This document shows positions 44,453 to 53,452 of a stretch of DNA of 57,503 bases, one piece after another; position 1 is the first letter of the stretch, and each line of letters starts with the position of its first letter. Origin of the DNA: an uncultured Ruminococcus sp. (GTDB lineage: Bacteria; Bacillota; Clostridia; UBA1212); contig CADAZX010000005.1 in the NCBI GenBank assembly GCA_902792515.1, forward strand, positions 67,012 through 124,514. The letters are read 5' to 3'. Below the pieces are notes generated by a model. It saw only the letters and a program-made list of their open reading frames with translations, was not told the origin of the DNA and made no database searches. Made by a program: the position numbers and the translations under genes.

Positions 44453-45733
44453 ATGAAAAACATCGCAAAATCGTATTCGGCATATCAAAAAGGACTCATC
44501 TTTCTCTGCTGGGCAATCTATACCGTCTCCTATTTCGGCAGACTCAGCTTCAGTTCCAACATCACGAACATAATGGCCTCGTACAACGTTACGCACGCCG
44601 AAGCCGGCCTTGTGACGACGTTCTTTTTCTTCGCCTACGGAGCCGGCCAGTTCGTGAACGGCATCCTCTGCAAGCACTACAACAAAACGTTTCTTTTCCC
44701 TGTGGCGCTGACCGTCTCTTCGGCGATCAACGTAGCGGTTTTCGCGGGCCTTCCGTTCGATCTCATCAAGTACTTCTGGTTCGTAAACGGCTGCTCGCAG
44801 TCTGTTCTCTGGAGTTCGGTTATTCTGATCCTCGGCGACAACCTCGACAGGAAGCACGCCGACCTCTCAGTGGCGATTCTTGGAACAACTACCTCCATAG
44901 GCACGTTTTTGTCCTATTTTTCTGGGTTTGCGTTCACCCGCGCCGGCAACTACAAAATCGTTTTCCCGGTCGCGGCGGCGGTTATGCTTCTCATAGCCGT
45001 GCTGTGGCTCGCATTTTATCCGCGCCTGATCAAAAATATCAACGCGCTGAAGCCGGCGGCTGAGGACTTGACGGCAGAAAACGGGAAAGCGGACCCGGCG
45101 GATCAAAAACAGGACAAATCTCCCTCTGACGCCGCAAAACTCGCGGGCCGCACAGCCGTTGTGACCGTCGCGGTTTTCGCGCTGTTTTCGGTCGTCTGCA
45201 ATTTTCTGAAAGACGGTCTGCAGACATGGGTGCCCGCGATTCTCAAGGAGACGTACAAACTAGAAGACAGCCTCTCGATCCTGCTGACGCTCGTGCTTCC
45301 GGGAATCTCGGCTTTCTGCGGCGTCATAACGCTGTGGGCTTCGAAAATCATCAAGAGCTTCCCGCTTCTCGCGTCCGTGATGTTCGGCATTTCCGCCGTC
45401 TGCGCGCTCGCGATCAGGCTGACACTCGGCGTGTCGTTCGTCGTCGCTCTCGTGTTTTTCGGCATCATCTCGCTGCTCGCCCACTGCATCAACGCGGTCT
45501 CGACGAACCTGCTGCCGCTCAGAGTCCGCGGCTCTCTGAATCCCGGAACAGTCTCCGGTCTCCTGAACGGAAACTGCTACGTCGGCTCTACGATCAGCGC
45601 GTACGGTCTCGGACTTATTGCGGACAACAGCGGCTGGGACGCGGTTTTCAGCGTATTTCTCATCGCGGCGGCGGCCGCTTCGCTCACAGGCCTCGTATTC
45701 TTCTTCATCGAAAACTCGAAAAAACGGTCGTAA
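44453..45733 (+). CDS. MFS transporter, organophosphate:phosphate antiporter type
   Basis: 426 residues with about 12 membrane helices. YFGRLSFSSNITNIM and the TM4-5 phrase VNGCSQSVLWSSVILILGDN are typical of the GlpT/UhpT/UhpC family that exchanges sugar phosphates or glycerol-3-phosphate for phosphate. A charged loop of about 45 residues separates the two halves (EDLTAENGKADPADQKQD). GGAGCGGAA precedes the ATG. It is the first of two plus-strand genes. A glycerol-3-phosphate or similar substrate would suit the lipid genes around it, but this is inference. Confidence 0.85.
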   Translation: MKNIAKSYSAYQKGLIFLCWAIYTVSYFGRLSFSSNITNIMASYNVTHAEAGLVTTFFFFAYGAGQFVNGILCKHYNKTFLFPVALTVSSAINVAVFAGLPFDLIKYFWFVNGCSQSVLWSSVILILGDNLDRKHADLSVAILGTTTSIGTFLSYFSGFAFTRAGNYKIVFPVAAAVMLLIAVLWLAFYPRLIKNINALKPAAEDLTAENGKADPADQKQDKSPSDAAKLAGRTAVVTVAVFALFSVVCNFLKDGLQTWVPAILKETYKLEDSLSILLTLVLPGISAFCGVITLWASKIIKSFPLLASVMFGISAVCALAIRLTLGVSFVVALVFFGIISLLAHCINAVSTNLLPLRVRGSLNPGTVSGLLNGNCYVGSTISAYGLGLIADNSGWDAVFSVFLIAAAAASLTGLVFFFIENSKKRS

Positions 45734-45836
45734 AAACCGCCCTGATATTTCGTTTAAAAAGAATTTCCACCGTTTGCGGTCAATCGACGAAACGCTCCAT
45801 TTGTGTCATTAACCGCGCATTATTTACATAAACGCG

Positions 45837-45865
45837 TTTACTATTCTCGCGGTATGCGCTATAAT
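45837..45865 (+). promoter_or_regulatory. Promoter for the YwaF-family gene
   Basis: TTTACT (45837-45842), a 17-base spacer, perfect TATAAT (45860-45865), about 70 bases before the ATG at 45936. Confidence 0.75.
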
Positions 45866-45875
45866 CAAAAAAAAG

Positions 45876-45914
45876 CGCTCAACGCTTTAATCAAAAAACG
45901 CTCAACGCTTTAAT
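45876..45914. repeat. Two direct copies of CGCTCAACGCTTTAAT in the leader
   Basis: Copies at 45876-45891 and 45899-45914 lie between the promoter and the ribosome site of the YwaF-family gene. The first can also form a small AAAGCG/CGCTTT hairpin. A leader regulator site is possible. Confidence 0.55.
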
Positions 45915-45935
45915 AATCATTTTCGGAGTTTACAA

Positions 45936-46718
45936 ATGAAGGAATTTTTCGGAATCGGCGGTTATACGCGAACACCCGAGGGCTACATGTCCCCGGCGCA
46001 TATTATTTTTGTGTCGTCGCTCATGATCGTCATGATTGCGGCTGCCGTCATCCTCGGTCTTGCGTACCGCAAAAAAGATTTCAATCAAAAAATCAAAGTT
46101 ATCGCCGCGGCTGCGATAATCATGGACTCGATCGAGCTTTTCAAGATCGTTTTCGTGTGCTGGCGTGAACACAGTTTTTCGCACGTTCTGCTAGTCCTGC
46201 CGCTGTTTTTGTGCAGCATCCCGCTGTTCACTCTGCCTCTCTCGGCGTTCGGGAAAGGCAGACTGCGCGAGGCGGCGCTCGACTTCACGTTCATTTTCGG
46301 CCTCTTGATAGCGTTCCTCGGCACATACGGCGCCGGCCAGAACTACTCCGCGTACCCTGTCCTTGGGTTCGACAACGTCGTCTCGGGAATCACGCACGCG
46401 ATCGCCGGGTTCGCCGCGCTCTACATCGCGATCGCCGGACTGCTCTCAATGAAAAAGGAAAACATCGGAATTTCGTTCGGGATTCTCTGCAGCTTCTGCG
46501 TCGCGGCATACGTCGCCGACGTCCTGATCCCCTACAATTACATGTTCCTGATGCGCGGCGACGGAACGCCCTACGACATCTTCTACAACCTCGTGAACGG
46601 CAGCAAGGTCCTCTACCCGCTCATCGTCGTCTTCCTTTTCCTGCTATACATTTCGTGCTTCTACGCGGTGTTCTTCCTGATAAAAAAACACCGGGCGAAA
46701 GAGAAACAGACGGCCTGA
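45936..46718 (+). CDS. YwaF/TMEM164-family membrane protein
   Basis: 260 residues with about seven membrane helices, the TIGR02206/YwaF family. The mammalian relative TMEM164 is an acyltransferase for ether phospholipids with a catalytic Cys. A Cys and a His are kept here: Cys93 in LPLFLCSIPLF and His154 in SGITHAIAGF, about 61 residues apart as in TMEM164. The Asn-Tyr-Met-Phe phrase IPYNYMFLM is the other family mark. A lipid acyl-transfer role is plausible but untested for bacterial members. It has its own promoter and a strong terminator. Confidence 0.85.
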   Translation: MKEFFGIGGYTRTPEGYMSPAHIIFVSSLMIVMIAAAVILGLAYRKKDFNQKIKVIAAAAIIMDSIELFKIVFVCWREHSFSHVLLVLPLFLCSIPLFTLPLSAFGKGRLREAALDFTFIFGLLIAFLGTYGAGQNYSAYPVLGFDNVVSGITHAIAGFAALYIAIAGLLSMKKENIGISFGILCSFCVAAYVADVLIPYNYMFLMRGDGTPYDIFYNLVNGSKVLYPLIVVFLFLLYISCFYAVFFLIKKHRAKEKQTA

Positions 46719-46741
46719 TTAAAACTTATTAAAATAACGAA

Positions 46742-46790
46742 GCCCCGCGCGAGGCAGCCTTTCTTGATCAGCCTCGCGCGGGGCGTTTTT
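46742..46790. terminator. Terminator between the convergent YwaF and hydrolase genes
   Basis: GCCCCGCGCGAGGC (46742-46755) and GCCTCGCGCGGGGC (46771-46784) are exact complements, followed by GTTTTT on the plus strand. It ends the plus-strand pair and may also serve the minus-strand gene stopping at 46838. Confidence 0.85.
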
Positions 46791-46837
46791 CATATTGTCA
46801 TACTGTATTTCCCGGAAAAGCCGTCATTTAACAGCCT

Positions 46838-47779
46838 TCATTTAATGAAATCGAGGATATCCCTCACGACCTCCGGATACGCGGTATCGTTCAGGATCTC
46901 GTGTCTGTTGTTCTCGTAGAGCTTCATCCTGACGTTCTTGCCGTTCGCCGCGAGCGAGTCGTGGACCTTTGTGACGCCTTTTCCGTAGTCGCCCACAGGA
47001 TCGTCCGAGCCCGATACGAGCAGCACCGGAACGTCGGCCGGGAAGCTCTCGAACCACTTTTTCGAGTTGCAGTTTTTCGTCAGCTCCATGAGGTCCGAAA
47101 GCGCCGAGACCGTAAACCGGAACGTGCAGTATTTGTCGGCCCTGTACTTGTCACGCTCCTCGGTGTTCTTCGTGAGCCAGGAGCGCACGTCGTTTTCGTC
47201 CTTGAAGTGCGAGTTGTAGGAGCCGAACGCGAGCCCCTCAAGGAGCGACGAGTAGGCCTTTTCGCCCTTAAATGCTTTAGCGGCTTTTGTCATCGAAAGC
47301 CCCGCGCCCGCGGCAGGATTCGGGCCGCCCGTTCCCATCACGATGAGCCTGTCGGGTTTTTGATAATTCGCGGACCCGATGTAGTTCGAGGCGGCAAGCC
47401 TCACGATGAACGAGCCCATGCTGTGGCCGAGCAGATAATACGGAAGTTCCTTCCCGTACTCCTCCCTGACTGCCTTCGCGAAAACGCCGACGTCGTCTAC
47501 AAGGCGCTTCCAGCCGTCCTTGTGCGCGATAAAGCCGAGCTCTTCGTCGCCGACCGCGGTCTGACCGTGCCCGAGGTGGTCGTAGCCGAAAACGACGTAA
47601 CCCTCATCGCGGAGCCACCTCATCAGCTTGTCGTACCTGCCGATGTACTCGGTCATTCCGTGAACGACCTGAAAAACGCCCTTCGGCGCCCCTTCCGGAA
47701 CGTAAACGCGCCCCGCGAGCATGTGAACGCCGTCCGAGGACAGCACTTTTTTGTCTGTAAATCCCTGATTGTCCGCCAT
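46838..47779 (-). CDS. Lysophospholipase / monoacylglycerol-lipase-like alpha/beta hydrolase
   Basis: 313 residues from the ATG at 47779 (AAAGGAG 7 bases upstream; the frame to 47800 is less likely). A Hydrolase_4 fold with VVHGMTEYIGRY (oxyanion strand), YDHLGHGQT, the nucleophile elbow LLGHSMGSF (Ser), Asp in LVSGSDDPVGDYG and His in YENNRHEIL. This family removes fatty acids from lysolipids or monoglycerides. It is cytoplasmic, with no signal peptide. It is followed upstream on the same strand by glpK, so glycerol from lipid breakdown could be phosphorylated by its neighbour; this is inference. Confidence 0.9.
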   Translation of the reverse strand: MADNQGFTDKKVLSSDGVHMLAGRVYVPEGAPKGVFQVVHGMTEYIGRYDKLMRWLRDEGYVVFGYDHLGHGQTAVGDEELGFIAHKDGWKRLVDDVGVFAKAVREEYGKELPYYLLGHSMGSFIVRLAASNYIGSANYQKPDRLIVMGTGGPNPAAGAGLSMTKAAKAFKGEKAYSSLLEGLAFGSYNSHFKDENDVRSWLTKNTEERDKYRADKYCTFRFTVSALSDLMELTKNCNSKKWFESFPADVPVLLVSGSDDPVGDYGKGVTKVHDSLAANGKNVRMKLYENNRHEILNDTAYPEVVRDILDFIK

Positions 47780-47873
47780 TTCAATCTCCTTTGAAATCAA
47801 TTTAAAATCAAACGCTTAATAAGCCCGATAAGCATCTTTGAATCCGCCCAAATCGCCTAAATACAGGCAAAAA

Positions 47874-49367
47874 TCACGGTTTAAACTCTCTGCACGCCCT
47901 GACGGCCTCTTTCCATCCGGACGTCAGTTTGGCGCGCTCGGCCTCGCTCATCGAAGGCACAAACTCCCGCTCGGCCGCAACCTTGACAGCCACGTCGCGC
48001 CTCGTCTGCCACATTCCCGCGGTGAGTCCCGCGAGGAACGCCGCTCCGAGAGCCGTCGCCTCGTTGTTGGCCGGCTTCGCGACCTTGACGCACGATATGT
48101 CCGCCTGGAACCTGAGCAGGAACTTGTTTGCGGCCGCTCCGCCGTCGACTTTTAAAGTAAGAGGTCTCTGCCCCATGTCGCCCGCGATCGACTGAACGAG
48201 ATCGTCCGTCTGGTACGCGATCGATTCAAGAGCCGCACGCACGATCTCCGCCCTGCCTGTGGCGCCGGTGATACCGAAGAGGCTTCCTCTCGCGTCCATA
48301 TCCCAGTAAGGCGCGCCGAGTCCCGCAAGTGCCGGCACAATGTAAAGCCCCTTGGAGGAGCCCGCTTTTTCCGCGATTTCCTCTGTCTCGGAGGCGTTCT
48401 TTATGACACCGAGGCTGTCGCGAAGCCACTTCACGATCGCGCCTCCAGTGAAAACGCTCCCCTCGAGCGCGTACTGCGCCTCCTCGCCCTCAAGCGTCGC
48501 CGCAATTGTAGTTACGAGACCGTTCGTGCTCTTTACAGGCACGTTTCCGGTGTTCGCGAGCAGGAAGCAACCCGTTCCGTACGTATTTTTCATCTCACCG
48601 GGATACCAGCAGCACTGTCCGAAAAGCGCCGCCTGCTGGTCGCCGGCGATACCCGCCACCGGAATTTTGACGCCGGCGACGTCCGCGATACCGTAAAGCG
48701 TTCCCGAAGCCTTGACCTCGGGCATCATCGACGCCGGAATACCGAAAAGCTCAAGCAGCTCCTCATCCCACTTAAGTGTGTGGATGTTGAAGAGCATCGT
48801 GCGCGACGCGTTGGTCATGTCCGTCGCGTGAACCTTCCCGCCCGTGAGCTTCCAGAGGAGCCACGTGTCAACGGTTCCAAACAGAAGGTCGCCGTTTTCG
48901 GCCGCCTCCCGCGCGCCCTTCACGTTGTCGAGGATCCACTTTATCTTGGTTGCGCTGAAATACGCGTCGAGTCTGAGACCTGTTTTAGCCGATATCATCT
49001 CACCAAAGCCCTTGATTTCAAGCTCCTCGCAAAGCTGGGACGTGCGTCTGCACTGCCAGACGATAGCGTTGAAAACCGACTTCCCGGTGTGCCTGTTCCA
49101 GACGACCGTTGTCTCGCGCTGGTTTGTGATTCCCATCGCCATGATCTCGTCCGGATTCACGCCGCCGGAAGTGATCGCCTTCGTGATCGCCTTCAGCTGT
49201 TTTTCGTAAATTTCCTCGGGGTCCTCTTCGACCCATGCGGGCTTCGGGAATATCTGCCTGACCTCGTACTGTGCGGACGAGACCGCCTTTAAATTCGAGT
49301 CGAGAACGATTCCCCTTACGCTGGTCGTGCCGGCGTCAACCGCCAGAATGTATTTTTTCAATTTCAA
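47874..49367 (-). CDS. glpK: Glycerol kinase
   Basis: An FGGY-family kinase making glycerol-3-phosphate from glycerol and ATP. The phosphate-binding start YILAVDAGTTSVRGIV, ITNQRETTVVWNRHTGK (glycerol site), AGIAGDQQAALFGQCCW, GTGCFLLANTG and the C-terminal LKVDGGAAANKFLLRFQADI are all in place; 497 residues is the usual length. It sits between the hydrolase and the DUF4091 gene. Glycerol-3-phosphate is the acceptor for PlsY-type acylation, which links this gene to the lipid genes of the window. Confidence 0.96.
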   Translation of the reverse strand: MKLKKYILAVDAGTTSVRGIVLDSNLKAVSSAQYEVRQIFPKPAWVEEDPEEIYEKQLKAITKAITSGGVNPDEIMAMGITNQRETTVVWNRHTGKSVFNAIVWQCRRTSQLCEELEIKGFGEMISAKTGLRLDAYFSATKIKWILDNVKGAREAAENGDLLFGTVDTWLLWKLTGGKVHATDMTNASRTMLFNIHTLKWDEELLELFGIPASMMPEVKASGTLYGIADVAGVKIPVAGIAGDQQAALFGQCCWYPGEMKNTYGTGCFLLANTGNVPVKSTNGLVTTIAATLEGEEAQYALEGSVFTGGAIVKWLRDSLGVIKNASETEEIAEKAGSSKGLYIVPALAGLGAPYWDMDARGSLFGITGATGRAEIVRAALESIAYQTDDLVQSIAGDMGQRPLTLKVDGGAAANKFLLRFQADISCVKVAKPANNEATALGAAFLAGLTAGMWQTRRDVAVKVAAEREFVPSMSEAERAKLTSGWKEAVRACREFKP

Positions 49368-49394
49368 AAACCTCCCGCCGCCTTCATTCTATAA

Positions 49395-50924
49395 TCAGGC
49401 TCGATCCGCAAAACCCAGAAGCGCCTTCAGCCTCTCCTCAAACGTTTCCGGATTCTCGTCGTAAGTGTAGTAATTCTCAGCCGCGCCGCGCAGCACTTCA
49501 CGAAGGTCCGCGTTGTCCTGCCGCCTTATAAGATAAGCCTCAACGTCCTGGATGCCGTCGCGCGTGTTAATGAACCGCGCGGAAAGATTGTATTTTTTAT
49601 GCTCCGGATCCGGGTAAACGATGTGGCCGTCGCCTTTAAACCTCGCGTCGTCGAAAAGTCCGTAGAGCTGCGAGCCGTAGTAGTTGAACCCCCAGTGCAG
49701 GAAACCCTTCGCGCCTGTAAGAGCACAGACCCACTCCATGAGCCTCGAGCGGATGAACGGCATGTCGACGAACTTGTTGATCCACCAGCCCTCCTCCGGG
49801 AAGCAGCAGGAATACGTCCAGACCTCCCTGCCGCCGGCGATCGCCTTTTCGAAAAACTCCGGGTCCTCCTCGTACACGTTGATCCTCGGGACCATAACGT
49901 CGCACACGTCGCAAAGCCCGTGCGCGCTCTCGATCATGTCAAGCGGCTCTCCCGCGGGAAGCTCAGGCGCAACCTCGGCGATTATAGCCCTTGCCCATCT
50001 CCACGCGTCAGTGGTGTGCGGTTCGTCCTCAATATGGGTGCGGAAAAGCTTAAGCGTGCCGTTGCCCTTTATATGCTCGTAGATCGCTCCGTAGTACTGC
50101 CTCAGGTATTCCGCGGCCTCTTCCGTCATCGTGTTCATCGTAACGTGTTCGGAATTTTCGCCGAGCGTGCCTATTGTCTTCCCCTCGACGGACTGGATCA
50201 TCGCGGAGATCGTAAACGTCTTCGCGGCTCCCTCCTTAATGAACAGGTCCACGTAGCGGTCCCAGAGCGAAAAGTCGAACGTCCACTTTCCGTTGCCTGT
50301 CTTGCGGCTTCCCGCGCCTGCGAGCAGCGGGAACGAGTTGATCACGACAGCGTTGCAGCGGAGCTCTCTGAAGACGCGCGCGATCATCCTCGTGTACTCC
50401 CACCACTCGTCCGAAAACGTTTTCGCGCAGCTGACGTTTTTGTCGTTGAAGTCGAAAAAGTACTCATGGTTGAAGCGTCCCCTGTTGCTGTCGGGAATGA
50501 CCGTCTCCGAGACGTTTACCGTAAAACATGCCGCGAATTCGCCGCGCGAGGTTATGACAGTCACCTTTGATTCAAAGGTCTTCCCCGCGAAGCAGGAAGG
50601 CACGAAAAAGTCGACCCAGAAGCTCTGCGCGGCGTGCGCCTTCACTTCCAGCGGCAGCGCCTCTTCGACAGGGGCAAGCTCGTCCGGGTAGTCGACGCGG
50701 TCGTTGTACATTCTGTATCTCTGCGCGAAAAGTCTCACGGCCACGTTTTCCGGCGCCTCCGCCTTTACGTCCGTAACCGTAAAATCCGCAAGCTCCCTTA
50801 AAACGACCTGCGCCGAGACGTAAGCGTTCGCGGCTGTGCAGAGCGTTTTCGAGGCTTTTGAATCTCTCTCCGGCCTCGCGCTTTTGAATACCTGTTTTGT
50901 TGAATACTCAGTCCAGATAAACAT
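49395..50924 (-). CDS. DUF4091-type glycoside-hydrolase-like protein
   Basis: 509 residues without a signal peptide. An N-terminal beta domain (about 1-140) is followed by a TIM-barrel-like domain with NHEYFFDFN, ELRCNAVVINSFP, LKLFRTHIEDEPHTT (a possible acidic pair), and WTYSCCFPEEGWWINKF, and by the DUF4091 end GFLHWGFNYYG. The family is linked with polysaccharide or sugar metabolism, but the reaction is not settled. It lies 51 bases from an oxidoreductase of the Gfo/Idh/MocA family on the same strand, which suggests a common sugar pathway. Confidence 0.85.
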   Translation of the reverse strand: MFIWTEYSTKQVFKSARPERDSKASKTLCTAANAYVSAQVVLRELADFTVTDVKAEAPENVAVRLFAQRYRMYNDRVDYPDELAPVEEALPLEVKAHAAQSFWVDFFVPSCFAGKTFESKVTVITSRGEFAACFTVNVSETVIPDSNRGRFNHEYFFDFNDKNVSCAKTFSDEWWEYTRMIARVFRELRCNAVVINSFPLLAGAGSRKTGNGKWTFDFSLWDRYVDLFIKEGAAKTFTISAMIQSVEGKTIGTLGENSEHVTMNTMTEEAAEYLRQYYGAIYEHIKGNGTLKLFRTHIEDEPHTTDAWRWARAIIAEVAPELPAGEPLDMIESAHGLCDVCDVMVPRINVYEEDPEFFEKAIAGGREVWTYSCCFPEEGWWINKFVDMPFIRSRLMEWVCALTGAKGFLHWGFNYYGSQLYGLFDDARFKGDGHIVYPDPEHKKYNLSARFINTRDGIQDVEAYLIRRQDNADLREVLRGAAENYYTYDENPETFEERLKALLGFADRA

Positions 50925-50975
50925 CGGGTTTTCTCCTTTTTATAGATAAAAATCACTTGTCTTTACAGATAATGT

Positions 50976-52193
50976 TCACTCATCGTACTTGCCGTACATC
51001 GTGGACGGCGGCAGCGTCGCGCCCTCTCCGTTCTCGTCCGGGAACGGCGTCAGGTCGTCGTGCTCGTAGAGCTTCCTGTCCTCTTCCTTCGAAAAGTCCG
51101 GCACCCTGAAGTTCTCGCCGTGCTTGAGGCAGCTCCGCCACGCCAGGATCGCGGTCGCCGACATCGCCACGCCCTTATACACGTCAAAGAAAGGCGTTTT
51201 GCCGTCGCGGAAGTAGTCGATCATATTCTGAACGATCCAGTAGTCGCCTCCGCCGTGGCCTGCGCTGAGCGCTTTTTCCGACTTCTCGCCCCAGTAGGAA
51301 ATGTCAGGCGTCAGGTACTGCACGCATTCCTGAACGTCCTCCGGCTTCGTGTAATGCTCGTAGAAAAGCCTGACCTTGCCGTCGGTGTAGCCGCCCTGCT
51401 CCACAGACCCCAGATCGCCGACGATCCTGTAGCGGCTGTAGTCCGAAGCCATCGCGGTGCAGCCCGTGAAAACTGCCGTCATTCCGTTGTCCATCTCGCA
51501 GAACATCTGCGCGGTCCCGTCGTCGTTCGGCCTGTAGTCCCTGTACTGCTCAAGCCTCTTCGAGTGGACCGCGCGCGCGGAGACGTACTTCGGCATGGAA
51601 TTTGTCATATACATAAGCGGTCCCATCGCGTGCGTAATGTAATAAGTGCGCGGCATCCACGCTCTCCAGTGCATCGGGAACGGCGTCAGGTACTTCATGT
51701 CCTCGAACGTGCCCGAGTGGTTGTACTCGCCCTCCGCATAGAGGAACGTCCCGAGCGTGCCGCCGTCGATAATCCGCTTCATCTCGAGGTTCGGCGTCAT
51801 GAACGGATAATTCTCCGCGATCATGTACTTCCTGCCGGTCCGCTCAACGCATCTGACCAGGTCGACGCAAAGCTTGAGCGTGGCCGCAGAAGTGCACTCG
51901 CTGACCACGTCCATTCCGTTCTCCATCGCTTTGATTGCGAATTCCGCGTGCTGGTGGAAGAAATTGCACAGAAAAACGGCGTTCATTCCGGCGCTCTTCC
52001 CGTACTCCAGGAACGAGTCGAAGTCTTTGAAAAGCTCCGCCCCTTCGAGCCCCTTCACGCCGTCGAGTTTGTCGGCCTGCCTGTCGCAAACCGCCACGAT
52101 TTTAATGACGTCCGGGTCTTCCGCGGCGATAAGATTGATGTAGCTGTTGCCGCGCCACGCTCCGAAAATACCGAGTTTAATAGTTTCAGCCAT
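50976..52193 (-). CDS. Gfo/Idh/MocA family oxidoreductase
   Basis: 405 residues from the ATG at 52193, which has GGAGAGGAG 6 bases upstream; the frame runs on to 52283 but that part lacks a good start. An N-terminal NAD(P)-binding Rossmann fold (KLGIFGAWRGNSYINLI, VAVCDRQADK) and a C-terminal beta-sheet domain. The usual EKP motif is replaced by SECTSAATL, so the catalytic Lys is not at its normal place, as in several DUF4091-linked members. It is probably the first gene of the sugar unit with the DUF4091 protein. The substrate is unknown. Confidence 0.88.
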   Translation of the reverse strand: MAETIKLGIFGAWRGNSYINLIAAEDPDVIKIVAVCDRQADKLDGVKGLEGAELFKDFDSFLEYGKSAGMNAVFLCNFFHQHAEFAIKAMENGMDVVSECTSAATLKLCVDLVRCVERTGRKYMIAENYPFMTPNLEMKRIIDGGTLGTFLYAEGEYNHSGTFEDMKYLTPFPMHWRAWMPRTYYITHAMGPLMYMTNSMPKYVSARAVHSKRLEQYRDYRPNDDGTAQMFCEMDNGMTAVFTGCTAMASDYSRYRIVGDLGSVEQGGYTDGKVRLFYEHYTKPEDVQECVQYLTPDISYWGEKSEKALSAGHGGGDYWIVQNMIDYFRDGKTPFFDVYKGVAMSATAILAWRSCLKHGENFRVPDFSKEEDRKLYEHDDLTPFPDENGEGATLPPSTMYGKYDE

Positions 52194-52489
52194 GATTCTC
52201 CTCTCCCGGAGGCACGCGGTTTCCGCCATCAATAATATGCGCCGCACGCCCCGCAAAAAACAGGTATACTCCTTTTTCACCATTATACCACAACGCGGCA
52301 GGTTCTTAAACCGTTTTTTTGAGCTTCAGGTTTCAGGATTCTTATTTAGCTCATCCGCGGCTTCTCACATCCGCAGTCGTCCACATATAAATAGGACATT
52401 CGGAACATGAAAAATACGGTTACCTCCTTATTCATACCCTAATAACAATTTATTACCGTGTGTCATTTTTCGACGCAGTCCATAATTAA

Positions 52490-52538
52490 ACCCGCAGATT
52501 CTGTGTTAATGCACAACTGCAATCCAGAATCTGCGGGT
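52490..52538 (-). terminator. Terminator at the end of the RHS/immunity locus
   Basis: ACCCGCAGATTCTG (52490-52503) and CAGAATCTGCGGGT (52525-52538) are exact 14-base complements with a 21-base loop, followed by TTTAATTATG on the minus strand. The rest of 52200-52768 is AT-rich and has no gene I can support. Confidence 0.65.
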
Positions 52539-52630
52539 CCCACGGCCTCGATGCGACGTGCTCCTCTTTAATTATTATACTTGTCTACCTTGACAGGGGC
52601 TGATCATAATCTCAAGGCTGTTTTTGTAGT

Positions 52631-52660
52631 GCGGATAGCAGGACTTGAACCTGAATGGAG
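52631..52660 (-). other. tRNA-like 3' fragment (T-arm plus acceptor end)
   Basis: On the minus strand, CAGGTTCAAGTCCTG looks like a T-stem and loop, followed by CTATCCGCA like an acceptor 3' side. No matching 5' half (GCGGATA) or anticodon arm is found upstream, so it is not a working tRNA. It could be the remnant of an integration site. Confidence 0.35.
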
Positions 52661-52768
52661 TCCCCCCACACAGACCTGATGGTAGCGTGACCTTAGTGAA
52701 AAGCGTGTGACAGCGGTTAACTTTCCAACGCATTACCCACTAATACTTTTCCGTACCTGTCCACCCTA

Positions 52769-53451
52769 TTAGCGATTGTAAATACGTTCCAATCCAAAGT
52801 GTTTTTCTCGCATATCGTTCTTAATATTATTAAAAAAACAATCTTTTTCGACTTCTGTGCCTTTAGTGAGAGAAGCTAGAACGTCTAGTTCTTCAATCTT
52901 AATTAATCTCCCCTTTTCAGATATTTGAACCTTAGGACTATGTAGTAAACAGTCTTTTGAGTATTCAAGAAAAGAAAGTATCTTCTTTGGTTTTTCTCCA
53001 ATATATACTTCCAAGTAAGCAGTAAGCATTATTCGATCAACAAAAGAGCATGAAAAAATATTATCCTTTTCATTAGAATATAGATAATTCAGTAATGTTT
53101 TAGGATCCTCAATCATTTGATAAAAAGGAATAAGCCTTGAATCAACTGCATCTTTTACAATTTGAACCCACTTTTGTATAGACTCTTCTGTCTCATAAGG
53201 GACTGTCAGGCTGGTATGTCTTCCCGGTGAAATATCCTGCAGCCTGCCGCCGTATGTGTAATAAAAAAACAAGATGACATAATAATTGGAAAGAAGGAAT
53301 AATCAAAATAAACGCTCCCGGTATTTGTGCATTCAAAGAACAAACAAAGTGATATGTAGTCGTTTATACGATAAACCATACTTCCCTTCTTTTTAAAACC
53401 TCTTGTGTTAAAATAGTCTCCAAATAATCTAAAAATTTCAACGCTTTTCAT
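52769..53451 (-). pseudogene. Immunity-like protein gene, frameshifted (paralogue of 53584-54234)
   Basis: Two overlapping frames (52769-53272 and 53206-53496) together give one protein related to the intact neighbour: IFRLFGDYFNTRGFKKKG, FFECTNTGSVYFDYSFFPII, then YTYGGRLQDISPGRHTSLTVPYE. The frame breaks at a run of seven A (53263-53269, plus strand); one more base would restore it. The start is the ATG at 53451, 1 base after the orphan toxin stop. The family resembles DUF4304-like immunity proteins only loosely. A homopolymer break may be phase variation, decay or a sequencing slip. Confidence 0.75.
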
Positions 53452-53452
53452 A

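Noticed and set aside
52625..52740. Complete tRNA gene
   Set aside because: Only the T-arm and 3' acceptor side are visible; no 5' acceptor match or anticodon arm could be found.
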